From the NCBI RefSeq assembly GCF_963677715.1, contig NZ_OY782495.1, forward strand, positions 248,001 to 312,000: 64,000 nucleotides of DNA, in the 5' to 3' direction. The stretch is from an uncultured Bacteroides sp. Lineage in GTDB: Bacteria; Bacteroidota; Bacteroidia; Bacteroidales; Bacteroidaceae. The notes below the pieces were generated by a model. That model saw nothing but the letters and a program-made list of their open reading frames with translations. It was not told the origin of the DNA and did no database searches. The position numbers and the translations under genes are program-made. Shown one piece after another: positions 37,197 through 45,980 of this stretch (position 1 is the first letter of the stretch; each line of letters opens with the position of its first letter).

Positions 37197-37238
37197 AAGT
37201 ATGTTGTTTAAAGTTATAAGAGTGTGTTTTCTATGTCG

Positions 37239-37268
37239 CAAATCTAATTATATTTTGGAAATAGCAAA
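37239..37268 (-). promoter_or_regulatory. Promoter of ppdK
   Basis: Minus strand TTTG, an 18-base spacer and TAGATTTG (TAnnTTTG) at 37246-37239. The leader would be about 35 bases. Confidence 0.5.
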
Positions 37269-37396
37269 ACTATTTATGAATAAATGTTCACATAAAATGC
37301 AATTTCGGCTTTGCAATATTTAATATTTGGCGTTATAGAAAGAATTCTCGTGAAAATGCTTACTTTTGCAGAATAATTTATTAGATTGGTAGAAAA

Positions 37397-38824
37397 GTGG
37401 CGCGAAATAAAAAAGAACTTCCTTTATTGGAGAAAGTAACAATTACAGATGTGGCGGCCGAAGGAAAAGCCATTGCGAGAGTGGACGATTTGGTGGTGTT
37501 TGTACCTTATGTGGTACCGGGTGACATAGTAGACTTGCAGGTAAAAAGAAAAAAGAATAAATACGCAGAGGCAGAGGCAGTGAAGTTTCACGAATACTCA
37601 CCCGTACGCGCTGTACCCTTTTGCGAACACTATGGCGTATGCGGCGGATGTAAATGGCAGGTACTGCCCTACTCCGAGCAACTAAAATACAAACAAAAGC
37701 AGGTAACGGATAACCTGAACCGTATAGGGAAAATACCATTACCGGAGATATCACCGATTCTGGGTTCGGAAAAGACGCAGTTTTATCGTAATAAGCTGGA
37801 ATTTACTTTTTCGAATAAACGCTGGCTTACCACTGAAGAGGTGAAACAAAATGTGGTGTATGAGCAAATGAATGCCGTTGGTTTTCATATTCCCAATGCT
37901 TTTGACAAGGTGCTGGCTATAGAGAAATGCTGGCTGCAGGATGATATATCTAACCGCATACGCAATGCCGTGCGTGATTACGCTTACGAGCACGACTATA
38001 CTTTCATTAATCTTCGTACACTGGAAGGGATGCTACGCAATATGATTATCCGCACCTCTACCACCGGAGAATTAATGGTTATCATTATCTGCAAAATTGA
38101 TGAAGAAAAGGAAGAAAAGGAAATGAACCTTCTGAAGCAATTACTGCAACATGTAGGGGACACTTTTCCTGAAATAACTTCACTGCTATACATTGTTAAC
38201 AATAAGTGTAACGATACCATCACCGATCGGGAGGTATTCGTGTTCAAGGGAAATGACCATATCTTTGAAGAGATGGAGGGATTGCGCTTTAAAATAGGAC
38301 CAAAATCTTTTTATCAAACGAATTCGGAACAGGCTTATAATCTTTATAAGATAGCGCGCAACTTTGCCGGACTGACGGGAAAGGAACTGGTGTATGACTT
38401 GTATACAGGTACCGGCACTATAGCCAACTTTGTGGCTCGTCAGGCTCTGCAGGTAATTGGTATAGAGTATGTGCCGGAAGCGATAGAGGATGCAAAGGTA
38501 AATGCAGAAATCAATGGCATAAAGAACACTCTCTTCTTTGCCGGAGACATGAAGAATATATTGACTCAGGAATTCATTAACGAGTATGGCCGGCCGGATG
38601 TAATCATTACAGACCCTCCGCGTGCAGGTATGCATCAGGACGTGATAGATGTAATTCTGTTTGCTGAACCCCAACGGATTGTATATGTAAGTTGTAACCC
38701 GGCCACACAGGCACGGGATCTGGCACTGCTGGATGTGAAATACAGCGTAACGGCTGTGCAACCGGTGGATATGTTTCCACACACGCACCACGTAGAAAAC
38801 GTGGTATTATTAGAAAAGAAATAA
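37397..38824 (+). CDS. rlmD: 23S rRNA (uracil-C5)-methyltransferase, RlmD family
   Basis: This RumA/TrmA-family enzyme makes m5U in 23S rRNA with SAM. The 475-residue protein starts at GTG 37397. It has a TRAM domain (about 9-65), the iron-sulfur cysteines C76, C82 and C85 in CEHYGVCGGC, a SAM-binding YDLYTGTGTIANF and the catalytic region VIITDPPRAGMHQDV with VYVSCNPATQARDL. In Bacteroidetes the RlmD and RlmCD subgroups are not separable by eye, so the exact target uridine is inferred. Confidence 0.9.
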   Translation: MARNKKELPLLEKVTITDVAAEGKAIARVDDLVVFVPYVVPGDIVDLQVKRKKNKYAEAEAVKFHEYSPVRAVPFCEHYGVCGGCKWQVLPYSEQLKYKQKQVTDNLNRIGKIPLPEISPILGSEKTQFYRNKLEFTFSNKRWLTTEEVKQNVVYEQMNAVGFHIPNAFDKVLAIEKCWLQDDISNRIRNAVRDYAYEHDYTFINLRTLEGMLRNMIIRTSTTGELMVIIICKIDEEKEEKEMNLLKQLLQHVGDTFPEITSLLYIVNNKCNDTITDREVFVFKGNDHIFEEMEGLRFKIGPKSFYQTNSEQAYNLYKIARNFAGLTGKELVYDLYTGTGTIANFVARQALQVIGIEYVPEAIEDAKVNAEINGIKNTLFFAGDMKNILTQEFINEYGRPDVIITDPPRAGMHQDVIDVILFAEPQRIVYVSCNPATQARDLALLDVKYSVTAVQPVDMFPHTHHVENVVLLEKK

Positions 38825-38868
38825 GCACGGGAAAGAGAAAAGTGCACAAAAATTAATCAAGTTATAGA

Positions 38869-39831
38869 ATGAGCCCTCAAAAGAGAAAAGAGAAGGAAGA
38901 GAGACCGGCAGCACGCACTAAAGCAAAATATACGGTATTTTCGGTGAAAGAGTCGGAAGAGTTGATGCCTTTTATCATGAAAGTGATGTCGGGTATCAGC
39001 CGTAATACAGCGAAGTCGCTGTTGTCTAAACGGCAGGTACTGGTAGACAATGTTATCACTACTCAATATAACTTTGTACTAAAAGCCGGTATGAAGGTGC
39101 AGATAAGCAAAGAAAAAGGACGGAAAGATTTTCATAGTAACCTGCTGAAGATTATTTATGAAGACGGTCATCTATTGGTAGTGGATAAGCGTGAAGGACT
39201 TTTGTCGGTAGGTACCGATGCGCAAAAGGAACGCACGGCACACTCCATACTGAATGAATATGTGCAACGCTCGGGCAAACAATTCCGGGTATTCATTGTG
39301 CACCGGCTGGATAAAGATACTTCGGGATTAATGATTTTTGCCAAGGACGAAAAGACGAAATTCACCTTGCAGGATTATTGGGATGAAATAGTGAAAGATC
39401 GTCGTTACGTAGCTGTTGTTTCAGGAGAATTGGAAAAGGATAACGGAACCATTACTTCGTGGTTAAAAGATAACAAGGTGTATGTGACTTATTCGAGCAT
39501 GACGAATAATGGCGGAGAGAAGGCCATTACTCATTACAAAACCATAAAAAGGGCCAATGGCTATTCGTTGGTGGAGCTGGAGTTGGAAACAGGCAAGAAG
39601 AACCAGATACGTGTGCACATGCAAGACATGGCGCATCCGGTATTGGGAGACAGTAAGTATGGCGATGGCAAGGATCCGCTGGGCAGACTGGCGCTGCATG
39701 CGTTTAAGTTATGCTTTTATCACCCGGTTACGGGCGATTTAATGGAGTTTGAAACACCTTATCCTGCAGCTTTTAAGAAGTTAATGCTAAAACAACAGGC
39801 GGTGAAAGAGGAAAATACAGCGGAAGAGTAG
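38869..39831 (+). CDS. RluA-family pseudouridine synthase
   Basis: The 320-residue protein has an N-terminal lysine/arginine-rich extension, an S4-like region (SGISRNTAKSLLSKRQVLVDN) and the RluA-type catalytic motif HRLDKDTSGLMIFAKDE, where the aspartate of RLDKDTSG is nucleophilic. Later motifs are LETGKKNQIRVHMQDMAHPVLGDSKYG and HAFKL. It converts uridines in rRNA or tRNA to pseudouridine; RluD and RluC are the closest candidates but the site cannot be told from sequence. It starts 45 bases after rlmD, probably the same transcription unit. Confidence 0.9.
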   Translation: MSPQKRKEKEERPAARTKAKYTVFSVKESEELMPFIMKVMSGISRNTAKSLLSKRQVLVDNVITTQYNFVLKAGMKVQISKEKGRKDFHSNLLKIIYEDGHLLVVDKREGLLSVGTDAQKERTAHSILNEYVQRSGKQFRVFIVHRLDKDTSGLMIFAKDEKTKFTLQDYWDEIVKDRRYVAVVSGELEKDNGTITSWLKDNKVYVTYSSMTNNGGEKAITHYKTIKRANGYSLVELELETGKKNQIRVHMQDMAHPVLGDSKYGDGKDPLGRLALHAFKLCFYHPVTGDLMEFETPYPAAFKKLMLKQQAVKEENTAEE

Positions 39832-39897
39832 TTGAATGAAGAGAAACCGGCGCAAATTTTTCTGCTGACTGAAAGAACAACAAATCTCAAAATACCT

Positions 39898-39905
39898 TAT
39901 CTTTG
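39898..39905 (+). promoter_or_regulatory. -7 box of the tRNA-Ser gene
   Basis: A perfect TATCTTTG ends 10 bases before the mature tRNA 5' end. Confidence 0.55.
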
Positions 39906-39915
39906 CACCTGAAAA

Positions 39916-40003
39916 GGAAAGATGCCGGAGTGATCGATCGGGACGGACTCGAAATCCGTTGTACGGCTTTGCTGTACCGTGGGTTTGAATCCCACTCTTT
40001 CCG
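39916..40003 (+). tRNA. tRNA-Ser(CGA)
   Basis: The 88-nt gene has acceptor arms GGAAAGA and TCTTTCC plus discriminator G, an anticodon stem ACGGA/TCCGT around loop CTCGAAA (anticodon CGA, reads UCG), a long variable arm TACGGCTTTGCTGTA typical of class II serine tRNA, and a GTGGGTTTGAATCCCAC T-arm. The 3' CCA is not encoded (CGCA follows). Confidence 0.97.
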
Positions 40004-40028
40004 CATAAAAGTGCTGTAGAGCTAGAAA

Positions 40029-40076
40029 TAAAAACAGGATGTCTGTTACTTTATAAGTATAGGCATCCTGTTTTTT
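40029..40076. terminator. Terminator between tRNA-Ser and rnfA
   Basis: AAAAACAGGATG pairs with CATCCTGTTTTT, followed by T-rich sequence on the plus strand and flanked by A-rich sequence usable on the minus strand. Confidence 0.8.
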
Positions 40077-40105
40077 CTATTTCTAAAAGGGGTATATCAC
40101 ATGTA

Positions 40106-40678
40106 TCATACAACGCCCGAAAAGCCCATGAATGCCATGGCAAGCAGTCCGGCTGTGATGAGCGCAATGGGTGTGCCTTCCATTCCTTTAGGCAGTTTAA
40201 CCAGACTCATCTGTTCGCGAATACCGGCAAAGAGTACCAATGCCAAACCAAAACCGAGCGCAGTGGAGAAAGCATAAACAACGCCAGTCAGCAAATTAAA
40301 ATCTTTTTGAATAACCAGAATGGCAACGCCCAGAATGCAACAGTTCGTGGTGATAAGTGGAAGAAAAACGCCCAGTGCCTGGTAGAGCGCGGGAGACACT
40401 TTCTTAAGGATTATCTCTACCATCTGCACCAAAGCGGCAATGACCAAGATAAAAGTAATGGTTTGAAGATATTGCAAACCAAAAGCATCGAGTACAAACT
40501 TCTGTATGAGAAAGGTAACAATGGTAGCGATAGTAAGTACGAAAGCTACGGCAGCTCCCATACCCATTGCTGTTTCTACTTTCTTGGATACCCCCAAAAA
40601 CGGGCAGATGCCCAGAAACTGTGACAACACGATGTTGTTTACAAAAACAGCCGAAATGAATATCAATATATATTCCAT
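40106..40678 (-). CDS. rnfA: Rnf complex subunit RnfA
   Basis: RnfA is one of two homologous membrane subunits (with RnfE) that hold a shared iron-sulfur centre in the ion-translocating ferredoxin:NAD+ oxidoreductase. The 190-residue protein has six hydrophobic segments and the conserved loops SQFLGICPFLGVSK (cysteine near residue 25) and TTNCCILGVAI. It is the last gene of the operon. Confidence 0.96.
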   Translation of the reverse strand: MEYILIFISAVFVNNIVLSQFLGICPFLGVSKKVETAMGMGAAVAFVLTIATIVTFLIQKFVLDAFGLQYLQTITFILVIAALVQMVEIILKKVSPALYQALGVFLPLITTNCCILGVAILVIQKDFNLLTGVVYAFSTALGFGLALVLFAGIREQMSLVKLPKGMEGTPIALITAGLLAMAFMGFSGVV

Positions 40679-40699
40679 ACTATATTTCTGTTTAAATGA

Positions 40700-41284
40700 T
40701 TAGGCTTCCTTGAAGCGGTTAATGACTGCGATAAGATAGCCCAAAGCGATAAAAGCGCCTGGTGCCAGAACAAAGACAAGCATGCCGTAATCCTCGGGGA
40801 AAATAGTGAAGCTGAATACTTTGCCGGTACCCAGTAGTTCACGAATGGCTCCTAAAAGAGTTAAGGCTATGGTAAATCCCAGCCCCATACCTAAACCGTC
40901 GAAGAAGGAGGACAATGGATTATTTTTGGCTGCAAAGGCTTCTGCACGCCCTAAAACAATGCAGTTAACCACTATAAGAGGGATGAACAATCCTAACGTG
41001 GCATACAATTCGGGAACATAAGCTTGCATAACCATCTGCAACAGGGTAACAAACGAGGCTATGACAACGATGAATGATGGGATGCGAACCATATCGGGAA
41101 TCAGATTCTTTATACAAGAAATAACCACATTGGAGCAAACCAGTACAAACAGTGTGGCAAGCCCCATGCCCATACCGTTGACAGCGGAGGAGGTAGTGCC
41201 CAGTGTAGGGCACATGCCGAGCAAGAGCACAAACGTAGGATTCTCTTTCACAATCCCGTTCATCAAAACTTTAAAGTTATTCAT
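40700..41284 (-). CDS. rnfE: Rnf complex subunit RnfE
   Basis: The 194-residue integral membrane protein starts MNNFKVLMNGIVKENPTFVLLLGMCPTLG. It has the RnfE cysteine loop LGMCPTLG and the VNCIVLGRAEAFA loop paralogous to RnfA. It lies 17 bases after rnfG and 21 before rnfA. Confidence 0.96.
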   Translation of the reverse strand: MNNFKVLMNGIVKENPTFVLLLGMCPTLGTTSSAVNGMGMGLATLFVLVCSNVVISCIKNLIPDMVRIPSFIVVIASFVTLLQMVMQAYVPELYATLGLFIPLIVVNCIVLGRAEAFAAKNNPLSSFFDGLGMGLGFTIALTLLGAIRELLGTGKVFSFTIFPEDYGMLVFVLAPGAFIALGYLIAVINRFKEA

Positions 41285-41301
41285 ATTCTATACTCCTTAT
41301 A

Positions 41302-41952
41302 TTATTTAGCACTGACCGAATCAGTATGTTCAACATGTTGTGTGGCACCGGATGTGGCATTGGTCTCTCCTTTTCCTTTATAAGCAGAATAAGCGGCATT
41401 AACCGCTCTAAGGAATGCCCGTGAAGTAATGGTTGATGCAGTGATAGCATCTACCTGTCCTCCGTCCTTGCTTACCGTCAAAGGTTTATCGCCGGGATTT
41501 AATCCTTTGATACTGCCTTTGTGACCTTCTTTAAACCAATCGACTGCTTTGGAACCCAGCCCCGGAGTTTCGGAATGTGCCAGCAAAGAATAGTTGTAGA
41601 TTTTACCTTCGGCATCGAAACCTACAAGAACTTTCAACTCTCCGCCAAAGCCCAATGATTTGGACTCGACAGCTGTGCCTACAATCTCATTTCCGTTTTT
41701 AGCGGGATATATAATGAAATCGATAATTTTTTTACCGTTTTTCTCACTGAAAAGGGTATCGCAATCGGCTACCGGATTATTTGTGAAGGCGGGTACCACG
41801 CTTTTTAAGGCTTCATTAAGTGTTTTTGCACCGGCATCGGCTATAGGGCCCTCGGTTATTTTGTTGACATAAGCCAGTAGAGCTACCGAAGCAACTGTAA
41901 CTCCGGTGAGCACCAGTAACATATTTTTTAAAGATGATTCTAATTTTTTCAT
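41302..41952 (-). CDS. rnfG: Rnf complex flavoprotein subunit RnfG
   Basis: The 216-residue protein has one N-terminal membrane helix and a periplasmic FMN-binding domain. The covalent FMN site is the TASTITS segment (171-177), a variant of the SGATxT consensus, with T176 the likely acceptor. The start overlaps the end of rnfD by 4 bases. The C-terminal tail is low-complexity (GETNATSGATQHVEHTD). Confidence 0.94.
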   Translation of the reverse strand: MKKLESSLKNMLLVLTGVTVASVALLAYVNKITEGPIADAGAKTLNEALKSVVPAFTNNPVADCDTLFSEKNGKKIIDFIIYPAKNGNEIVGTAVESKSLGFGGELKVLVGFDAEGKIYNYSLLAHSETPGLGSKAVDWFKEGHKGSIKGLNPGDKPLTVSKDGGQVDAITASTITSRAFLRAVNAAYSAYKGKGETNATSGATQHVEHTDSVSAK

Positions 41953-42941
41953 TTCTGCTTCGCAACCTCCCCAAAGCGTTTAGGTTTACAATAGGTATTA
42001 ATTAATGGAGTAAAGGCATTCATAATAAGAATGGCAAACGACATTCCTTCGGGATAAGCTCCGAAAAGACGAATGACCATGGTAAGAATACCGATAAAGA
42101 ACCCGTAAATAAGCATTCCACGATTGGTCATGGGTGAAGTGACATAGTCCGTAGCCATAAAAATAGCACCTAGCATTAATCCACCCGAGAGTAACTGGGT
42201 GACAGGAGATACGTAGATTTGCGGATGGAGCAGATACATAATGCCTGAAAAGACAACTACCGTGCCCAAAATAGATACTGGAATGTGCCAAGTGATGATT
42301 TTCTTCATGAGCATATATGCCAAGCCAATGAGCAGAGCAAAGGCACTGACTTCGCCCAGGCAACCGCCGCTATGCCCGATAAACAAGCTAAAGGAATCGG
42401 GCAACTGATCCAGTGAAAACCCGGGAGCTCCTTTGATAACTCCTTTCATAATTGAAAGTGGAGTGGCGGCTGTTTCTGCATCAACATACGAGGTGAGTTG
42501 TCCGATCTTAGGCCATGCGGTCATTTGAACAGGAAAAGAAAGGAGCAGGAATACACGGCCCACTAAAGCCGGATTGAACGGATTGTTGCCCAGTCCGCCA
42601 AATGACATCTTACCTACCCCAATAGCGAACAGTGCGCCGATAATAATAATCCAGACGGGAAGGTTGGAGGGCAGGTTGAATGCCAGCAGCACACCGGTTA
42701 TTGCAGCTGAACCATCGTAAATAGTCGATGATTGATGCATAAAATACTTATTAATGGCCCATTCGAAGAACAAGCAGGCCGCTATGGAGGTAGCTGTTAC
42801 AATAAGAGCACCTAACCCAAAATAGATTAGCGAAACAATAAAAGCAGGCACTAATGCAATCAGTACTCCGTACATGTTTTTTTCTACGCTGTCTTCATTA
42901 TGAATATGCGGAGAAAGTGATACTATCAATTTATTTTCCAT
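41949..42941 (-). CDS. rnfD: Rnf complex flavoprotein subunit RnfD
   Basis: The 330-residue multi-pass membrane protein carries a second covalently bound FMN. Motifs are YDGSAAITGVLLAFNLP, KMSFGGLGNNPFNPALVGRVFLLLSFP, the flavinylation-like ETAATPLS (T160) and GAIFMATDYVTSPMT. Order and spacing (7 bases after rnfC, overlap with rnfG) fit a single operon. Confidence 0.95.
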   Translation of the reverse strand: MENKLIVSLSPHIHNEDSVEKNMYGVLIALVPAFIVSLIYFGLGALIVTATSIAACLFFEWAINKYFMHQSSTIYDGSAAITGVLLAFNLPSNLPVWIIIIGALFAIGVGKMSFGGLGNNPFNPALVGRVFLLLSFPVQMTAWPKIGQLTSYVDAETAATPLSIMKGVIKGAPGFSLDQLPDSFSLFIGHSGGCLGEVSAFALLIGLAYMLMKKIITWHIPVSILGTVVVFSGIMYLLHPQIYVSPVTQLLSGGLMLGAIFMATDYVTSPMTNRGMLIYGFFIGILTMVIRLFGAYPEGMSFAILIMNAFTPLINTYCKPKRFGEVAKQK

Positions 42942-42947
42942 ACTTGG

Positions 42948-44285
42948 CTATTTTTTAGATTGACGTGCACGGATTATTGCACCTACTTTTGATTTACCTA
43001 AACGGCAATAATCTAACAAAGGACGATTGGTGGGACAAGTGAACTGGCAGGAACCACACTCGATACAATCCATAATTTTTTCCTTTTCCATTCTCTCAAA
43101 ATCAGTATGTTCGGCCAATGCACCCAGCAGATAAGGCTCTAAACCCATGGGACAAACCCCCACACATTTGGAACAACGAATACAATTGCGTACTTCTCCC
43201 CGTTTAGCCTCCTGTTGGTTCATAATGAGAATACCCGAACTCCCCTTAGCGGTAGGAACTTCTGTATTGATAAGTGCTTTACCCATCATTGGCCCACCAC
43301 CAATAATTTTCCCTGTATCCTGAGGCAAACCGCCACAGGCTTCGATAAGTTGTTTTATGGGTGTACCGATACGGGCCCTGAAATTGGATGGGCGGGACAA
43401 TGATTTACCGGTAACGGTAAGTACACGTTCAAATAATGGTTTGTTTTTCTGAACGGCTTCGTAAACGGCAAATGCAGTTCCTACATTTTGAACAACGGCT
43501 CCGGCCGAGATGGGAAGTGCGCCGCTAGCTACCTGACGTGAGATGATAGCATCTATTAATTGTTTCTCGCCTCCCTGAGGATATTTTACTTTTAAAGGTA
43601 CGACGCTGATACCGGCATAGGTAGAAGCAACTTTGCTCATCAACGTGATGGCATCAGGCTTGTTATTCTCAATGCCAATAAACGCTTTATTTACTTTGAT
43701 GGCTTTCATCAGAATGGATACGCCCACCATAATTTCTTCAGAATGCTCGAGCATTAACTGATGATCGGCTGTGAGATAGGGTTCGCACTCTACGGCGTTG
43801 ATGACCAGGCATTCCGCTTTGAAGGCAGGTGGAGGACAAAGTTTTATCTGTGTAGGAAAGCAGGCTCCGCCAAGGCCTACAATGCCTGCATCTGCTATTT
43901 TCTGTACTATCTCTTCGGCGGTAAGGGAGCATTCCTTGATTAATGATGCGTTACGCTCAATCGTATCTTCCCATTCATCACCCTCTACATCAATAAATAC
44001 GGCCGTTTTTGCATAACCGCTTGCATCAATAACGGAATCTATTTTAGCCACTTTACCACTCACGGAGGAATGGACGGCGGCTGAAACAAATCCACTGGCT
44101 TCGGCTATCTTGGTACCTACTTTTACGACATCTCCCTTAGCCACAAGAGGCTTGGCCGGAGCACCGATGTGCTGTCCCAACAAGATCACTGCCTTTTCGG
44201 GTACGGCTGCCGTGATAATAGGCTGATGCGCTGAAAGTTTATTTTCGCGTGGATGAATTCCACCAATTGAAAATGTCTTCAACAT
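42948..44285 (-). CDS. rnfC: Rnf complex NADH-binding subunit RnfC
   Basis: The 445-residue protein is the cytoplasmic NADH/FMN-binding subunit. It has GLGGACFPTQIKL, NAVECEPYLTADHQLM and PQGGEKQLIDAI from the Complex I 51-kDa-like domain, and two [4Fe-4S] motifs near the C-terminus, CIRCSKCVGVCP and CIECGSCQFTCP. It lacks the long repetitive C-terminal extension of E. coli RsxC. Confidence 0.96.
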   Translation of the reverse strand: MLKTFSIGGIHPRENKLSAHQPIITAAVPEKAVILLGQHIGAPAKPLVAKGDVVKVGTKIAEASGFVSAAVHSSVSGKVAKIDSVIDASGYAKTAVFIDVEGDEWEDTIERNASLIKECSLTAEEIVQKIADAGIVGLGGACFPTQIKLCPPPAFKAECLVINAVECEPYLTADHQLMLEHSEEIMVGVSILMKAIKVNKAFIGIENNKPDAITLMSKVASTYAGISVVPLKVKYPQGGEKQLIDAIISRQVASGALPISAGAVVQNVGTAFAVYEAVQKNKPLFERVLTVTGKSLSRPSNFRARIGTPIKQLIEACGGLPQDTGKIIGGGPMMGKALINTEVPTAKGSSGILIMNQQEAKRGEVRNCIRCSKCVGVCPMGLEPYLLGALAEHTDFERMEKEKIMDCIECGSCQFTCPTNRPLLDYCRLGKSKVGAIIRARQSKK

Positions 44286-44325
44286 AACACTTATTTATAT
44301 ATTAATCTATTTATTATTCTCTTAA

Positions 44326-45192
44326 TTATGCTTCGGCAGCAGGAACAGTTTCCGCTACTTCCTCTTTGAGTTTACGCGGAGGGAAATTTAATTCGATGAT
44401 AGTGTGCTGCGGACAAACTTCTACGCACTTGCGGCACGACTTACATTGATCGTAATCAATGTAAGCAAGATTATTATCCAAACGAATGGCATCGAACGGA
44501 CAGGTTTTGACACATTTGCCGCAACCGATGCAACCTACCTCACAAGCCTTACGTGTAAGCGCTCCTTTGTCTTTATTTACACAAGAGACATAAACACGAC
44601 GCGACTTTTTGCCTTTGGCACGAAGTTCAATAATGTTTTTCGGACAAGCTTTAACGCATGCGTTACAAGCGGTGCATTTGTCTTCATCTACTTCAGGCAA
44701 ATCGGTTTCTGGATTCATGTGAATAGCATCGAAAGGACATGCTTCCACGCAATCGCCACAGCCAAGACAGCCATAACTACAACCGGTTTCGCCGCCATAT
44801 AGGGAAGCGGCAATAGCACAACTCTTCGCACCATCGTATTGATTAATGCGAGGACGATGAGCGCAAGTTCCGTTACATCTCACGACTGCTATCATAGGTT
44901 CTGCAGCTTCGGCATCTAATCCGAGAATAGAAGCGACTTGGGCCATCACCGGTTGTCCGCCGACAGGGCAAAACTTCCCGTCCAGTGAATCGGCCTTAAC
45001 ACAAGCATCAGCAAAACCACTGCAACCTGGATAGCCACATCCGCCACAATTGGCCTGAGGCAATATTTCGGCTACTTTAGCAATACGAGGATCTTCATAT
45101 ACGGCAAATTTCCTAGAAGCTACATATAATATTATAGCGGCAATAAGTGCAATAGCTCCCAATGAAATCACTGCTATCAAAATCAAATTCAT
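44326..45192 (-). CDS. rnfB: Rnf complex ferredoxin-like subunit RnfB
   Basis: RnfB accepts electrons from reduced ferredoxin. The 288-residue protein has an N-terminal membrane helix, a CGGCGYPGC...C cluster (from about residue 49), and then four ferredoxin-type motifs (CLGCGDCVEACP, CTACNACVKACP, CIGCGKCVKTCP, CKSCRKCVEVCP), more than the two in E. coli RsxB. Such extended RnfB proteins occur in anaerobes. The alanine/glutamate-rich tail is probably disordered. Confidence 0.96.
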   Translation of the reverse strand: MNLILIAVISLGAIALIAAIILYVASRKFAVYEDPRIAKVAEILPQANCGGCGYPGCSGFADACVKADSLDGKFCPVGGQPVMAQVASILGLDAEAAEPMIAVVRCNGTCAHRPRINQYDGAKSCAIAASLYGGETGCSYGCLGCGDCVEACPFDAIHMNPETDLPEVDEDKCTACNACVKACPKNIIELRAKGKKSRRVYVSCVNKDKGALTRKACEVGCIGCGKCVKTCPFDAIRLDNNLAYIDYDQCKSCRKCVEVCPQHTIIELNFPPRKLKEEVAETVPAAEA

Positions 45193-45199
45193 AAATTAG

Positions 45200-45622
45200 T
45201 TATTTTATTGGTTTTATAGTAAAAGAAAAATTCTTTTTCATTCTTTCCTTATTTATCCACAGAATAAAATAATAAGGAACTAGAATGGCAAGGGAAAGTG
45301 AAGAAGATAACAATTCGTTGCCATCGGTTAGAGACATCATACTAAATAAGGAAATTATTAGTAACAGGAAAGGAAGAACAAAGGCCCAAAGGACGGCCAT
45401 CATTCCCATAGATGTTTCACCGGTTATCAATACCGCATCTCCAACCTTTAAAAAAAGGTTCGTGGGAATAAGAACTTCAATAATCTTCTCCTTACTTTCG
45501 GAAGAAGAACAATAGCCCTTGGCACTACATGCTGTACAAGCTGTAGTTTGGATAATTCTGACGAATGCCAGAGAGCCGGTTATGTTTTCCACAATACCTT
45601 GATGTTTGATCGTATTTGTCAT
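45200..45622 (-). CDS. rseC: RseC/SoxR-reducing-system-type membrane protein
   Basis: The 140-residue product is started at ATG 45622 (MTNTIKHQGIVENITG); an in-frame ATG at 45664 would add 14 residues and lies inside the promoter. It has an N-terminal beta-rich domain with a CTACSAKGYC cysteine cluster, then two membrane helices. RseC-family proteins accompany rnf operons and in E. coli take part in keeping SoxR reduced. It is the first gene, 8 bases before rnfB. Confidence 0.88.
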   Translation of the reverse strand: MTNTIKHQGIVENITGSLAFVRIIQTTACTACSAKGYCSSSESKEKIIEVLIPTNLFLKVGDAVLITGETSMGMMAVLWAFVLPFLLLIISLFSMMSLTDGNELLSSSLSLAILVPYYFILWINKERMKKNFSFTIKPIK

Positions 45623-45651
45623 TTTTGCAAACTCAACATTACAAATTGCGG

Positions 45652-45659
45652 CAAATTTA
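45652..45659 (-). promoter_or_regulatory. -7 box of the rseC-rnf operon
   Basis: TAAATTTG on the minus strand matches TAnnTTTG and would give a leader of about 23 bases for rseC. The -33 box is weak. Confidence 0.45.
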
Positions 45660-45906
45660 ATCATAATTTATAAACCACGAAGCGTTCAGCTGTTTTTTAT
45701 ATAGTATGAAATGCTCTTTTTTTAGCTTCAAAGTACAATGTGTTTTTGCAAGAATATGAATGTTTGATGCAATAAAAAGAGGTTCTAACTTCTATTTATC
45801 ACAAAAAAGAGTAAGTAGCAAACAAAAAACAAAAGAATTGAGCGTTTTGATAACGAATAAGCAGCCGTTAAGAGGATGAAAACTTTAAAAAGGGAGCAAT
45901 ATTCCC

Positions 45907-45951
45907 CAAAGATATTTTGAAGAAAGAATATAAATCGCCAAAATATCTTTG
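45907..45951 (-). repeat. 12-bp inverted repeat downstream of the DUF3078 gene
   Basis: CAAAGATATTTT and AAAATATCTTTG flank a 21-base loop. It may terminate the minus-strand DUF3078 transcript, though there is no clean T-tract. Note that the stem itself contains TATCTTTG. The remainder of 45660-45980 holds nothing I recognise. Confidence 0.5.
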
Positions 45952-45980
45952 AGGAAGTGAACCCTAAAATCGATTGTCGA

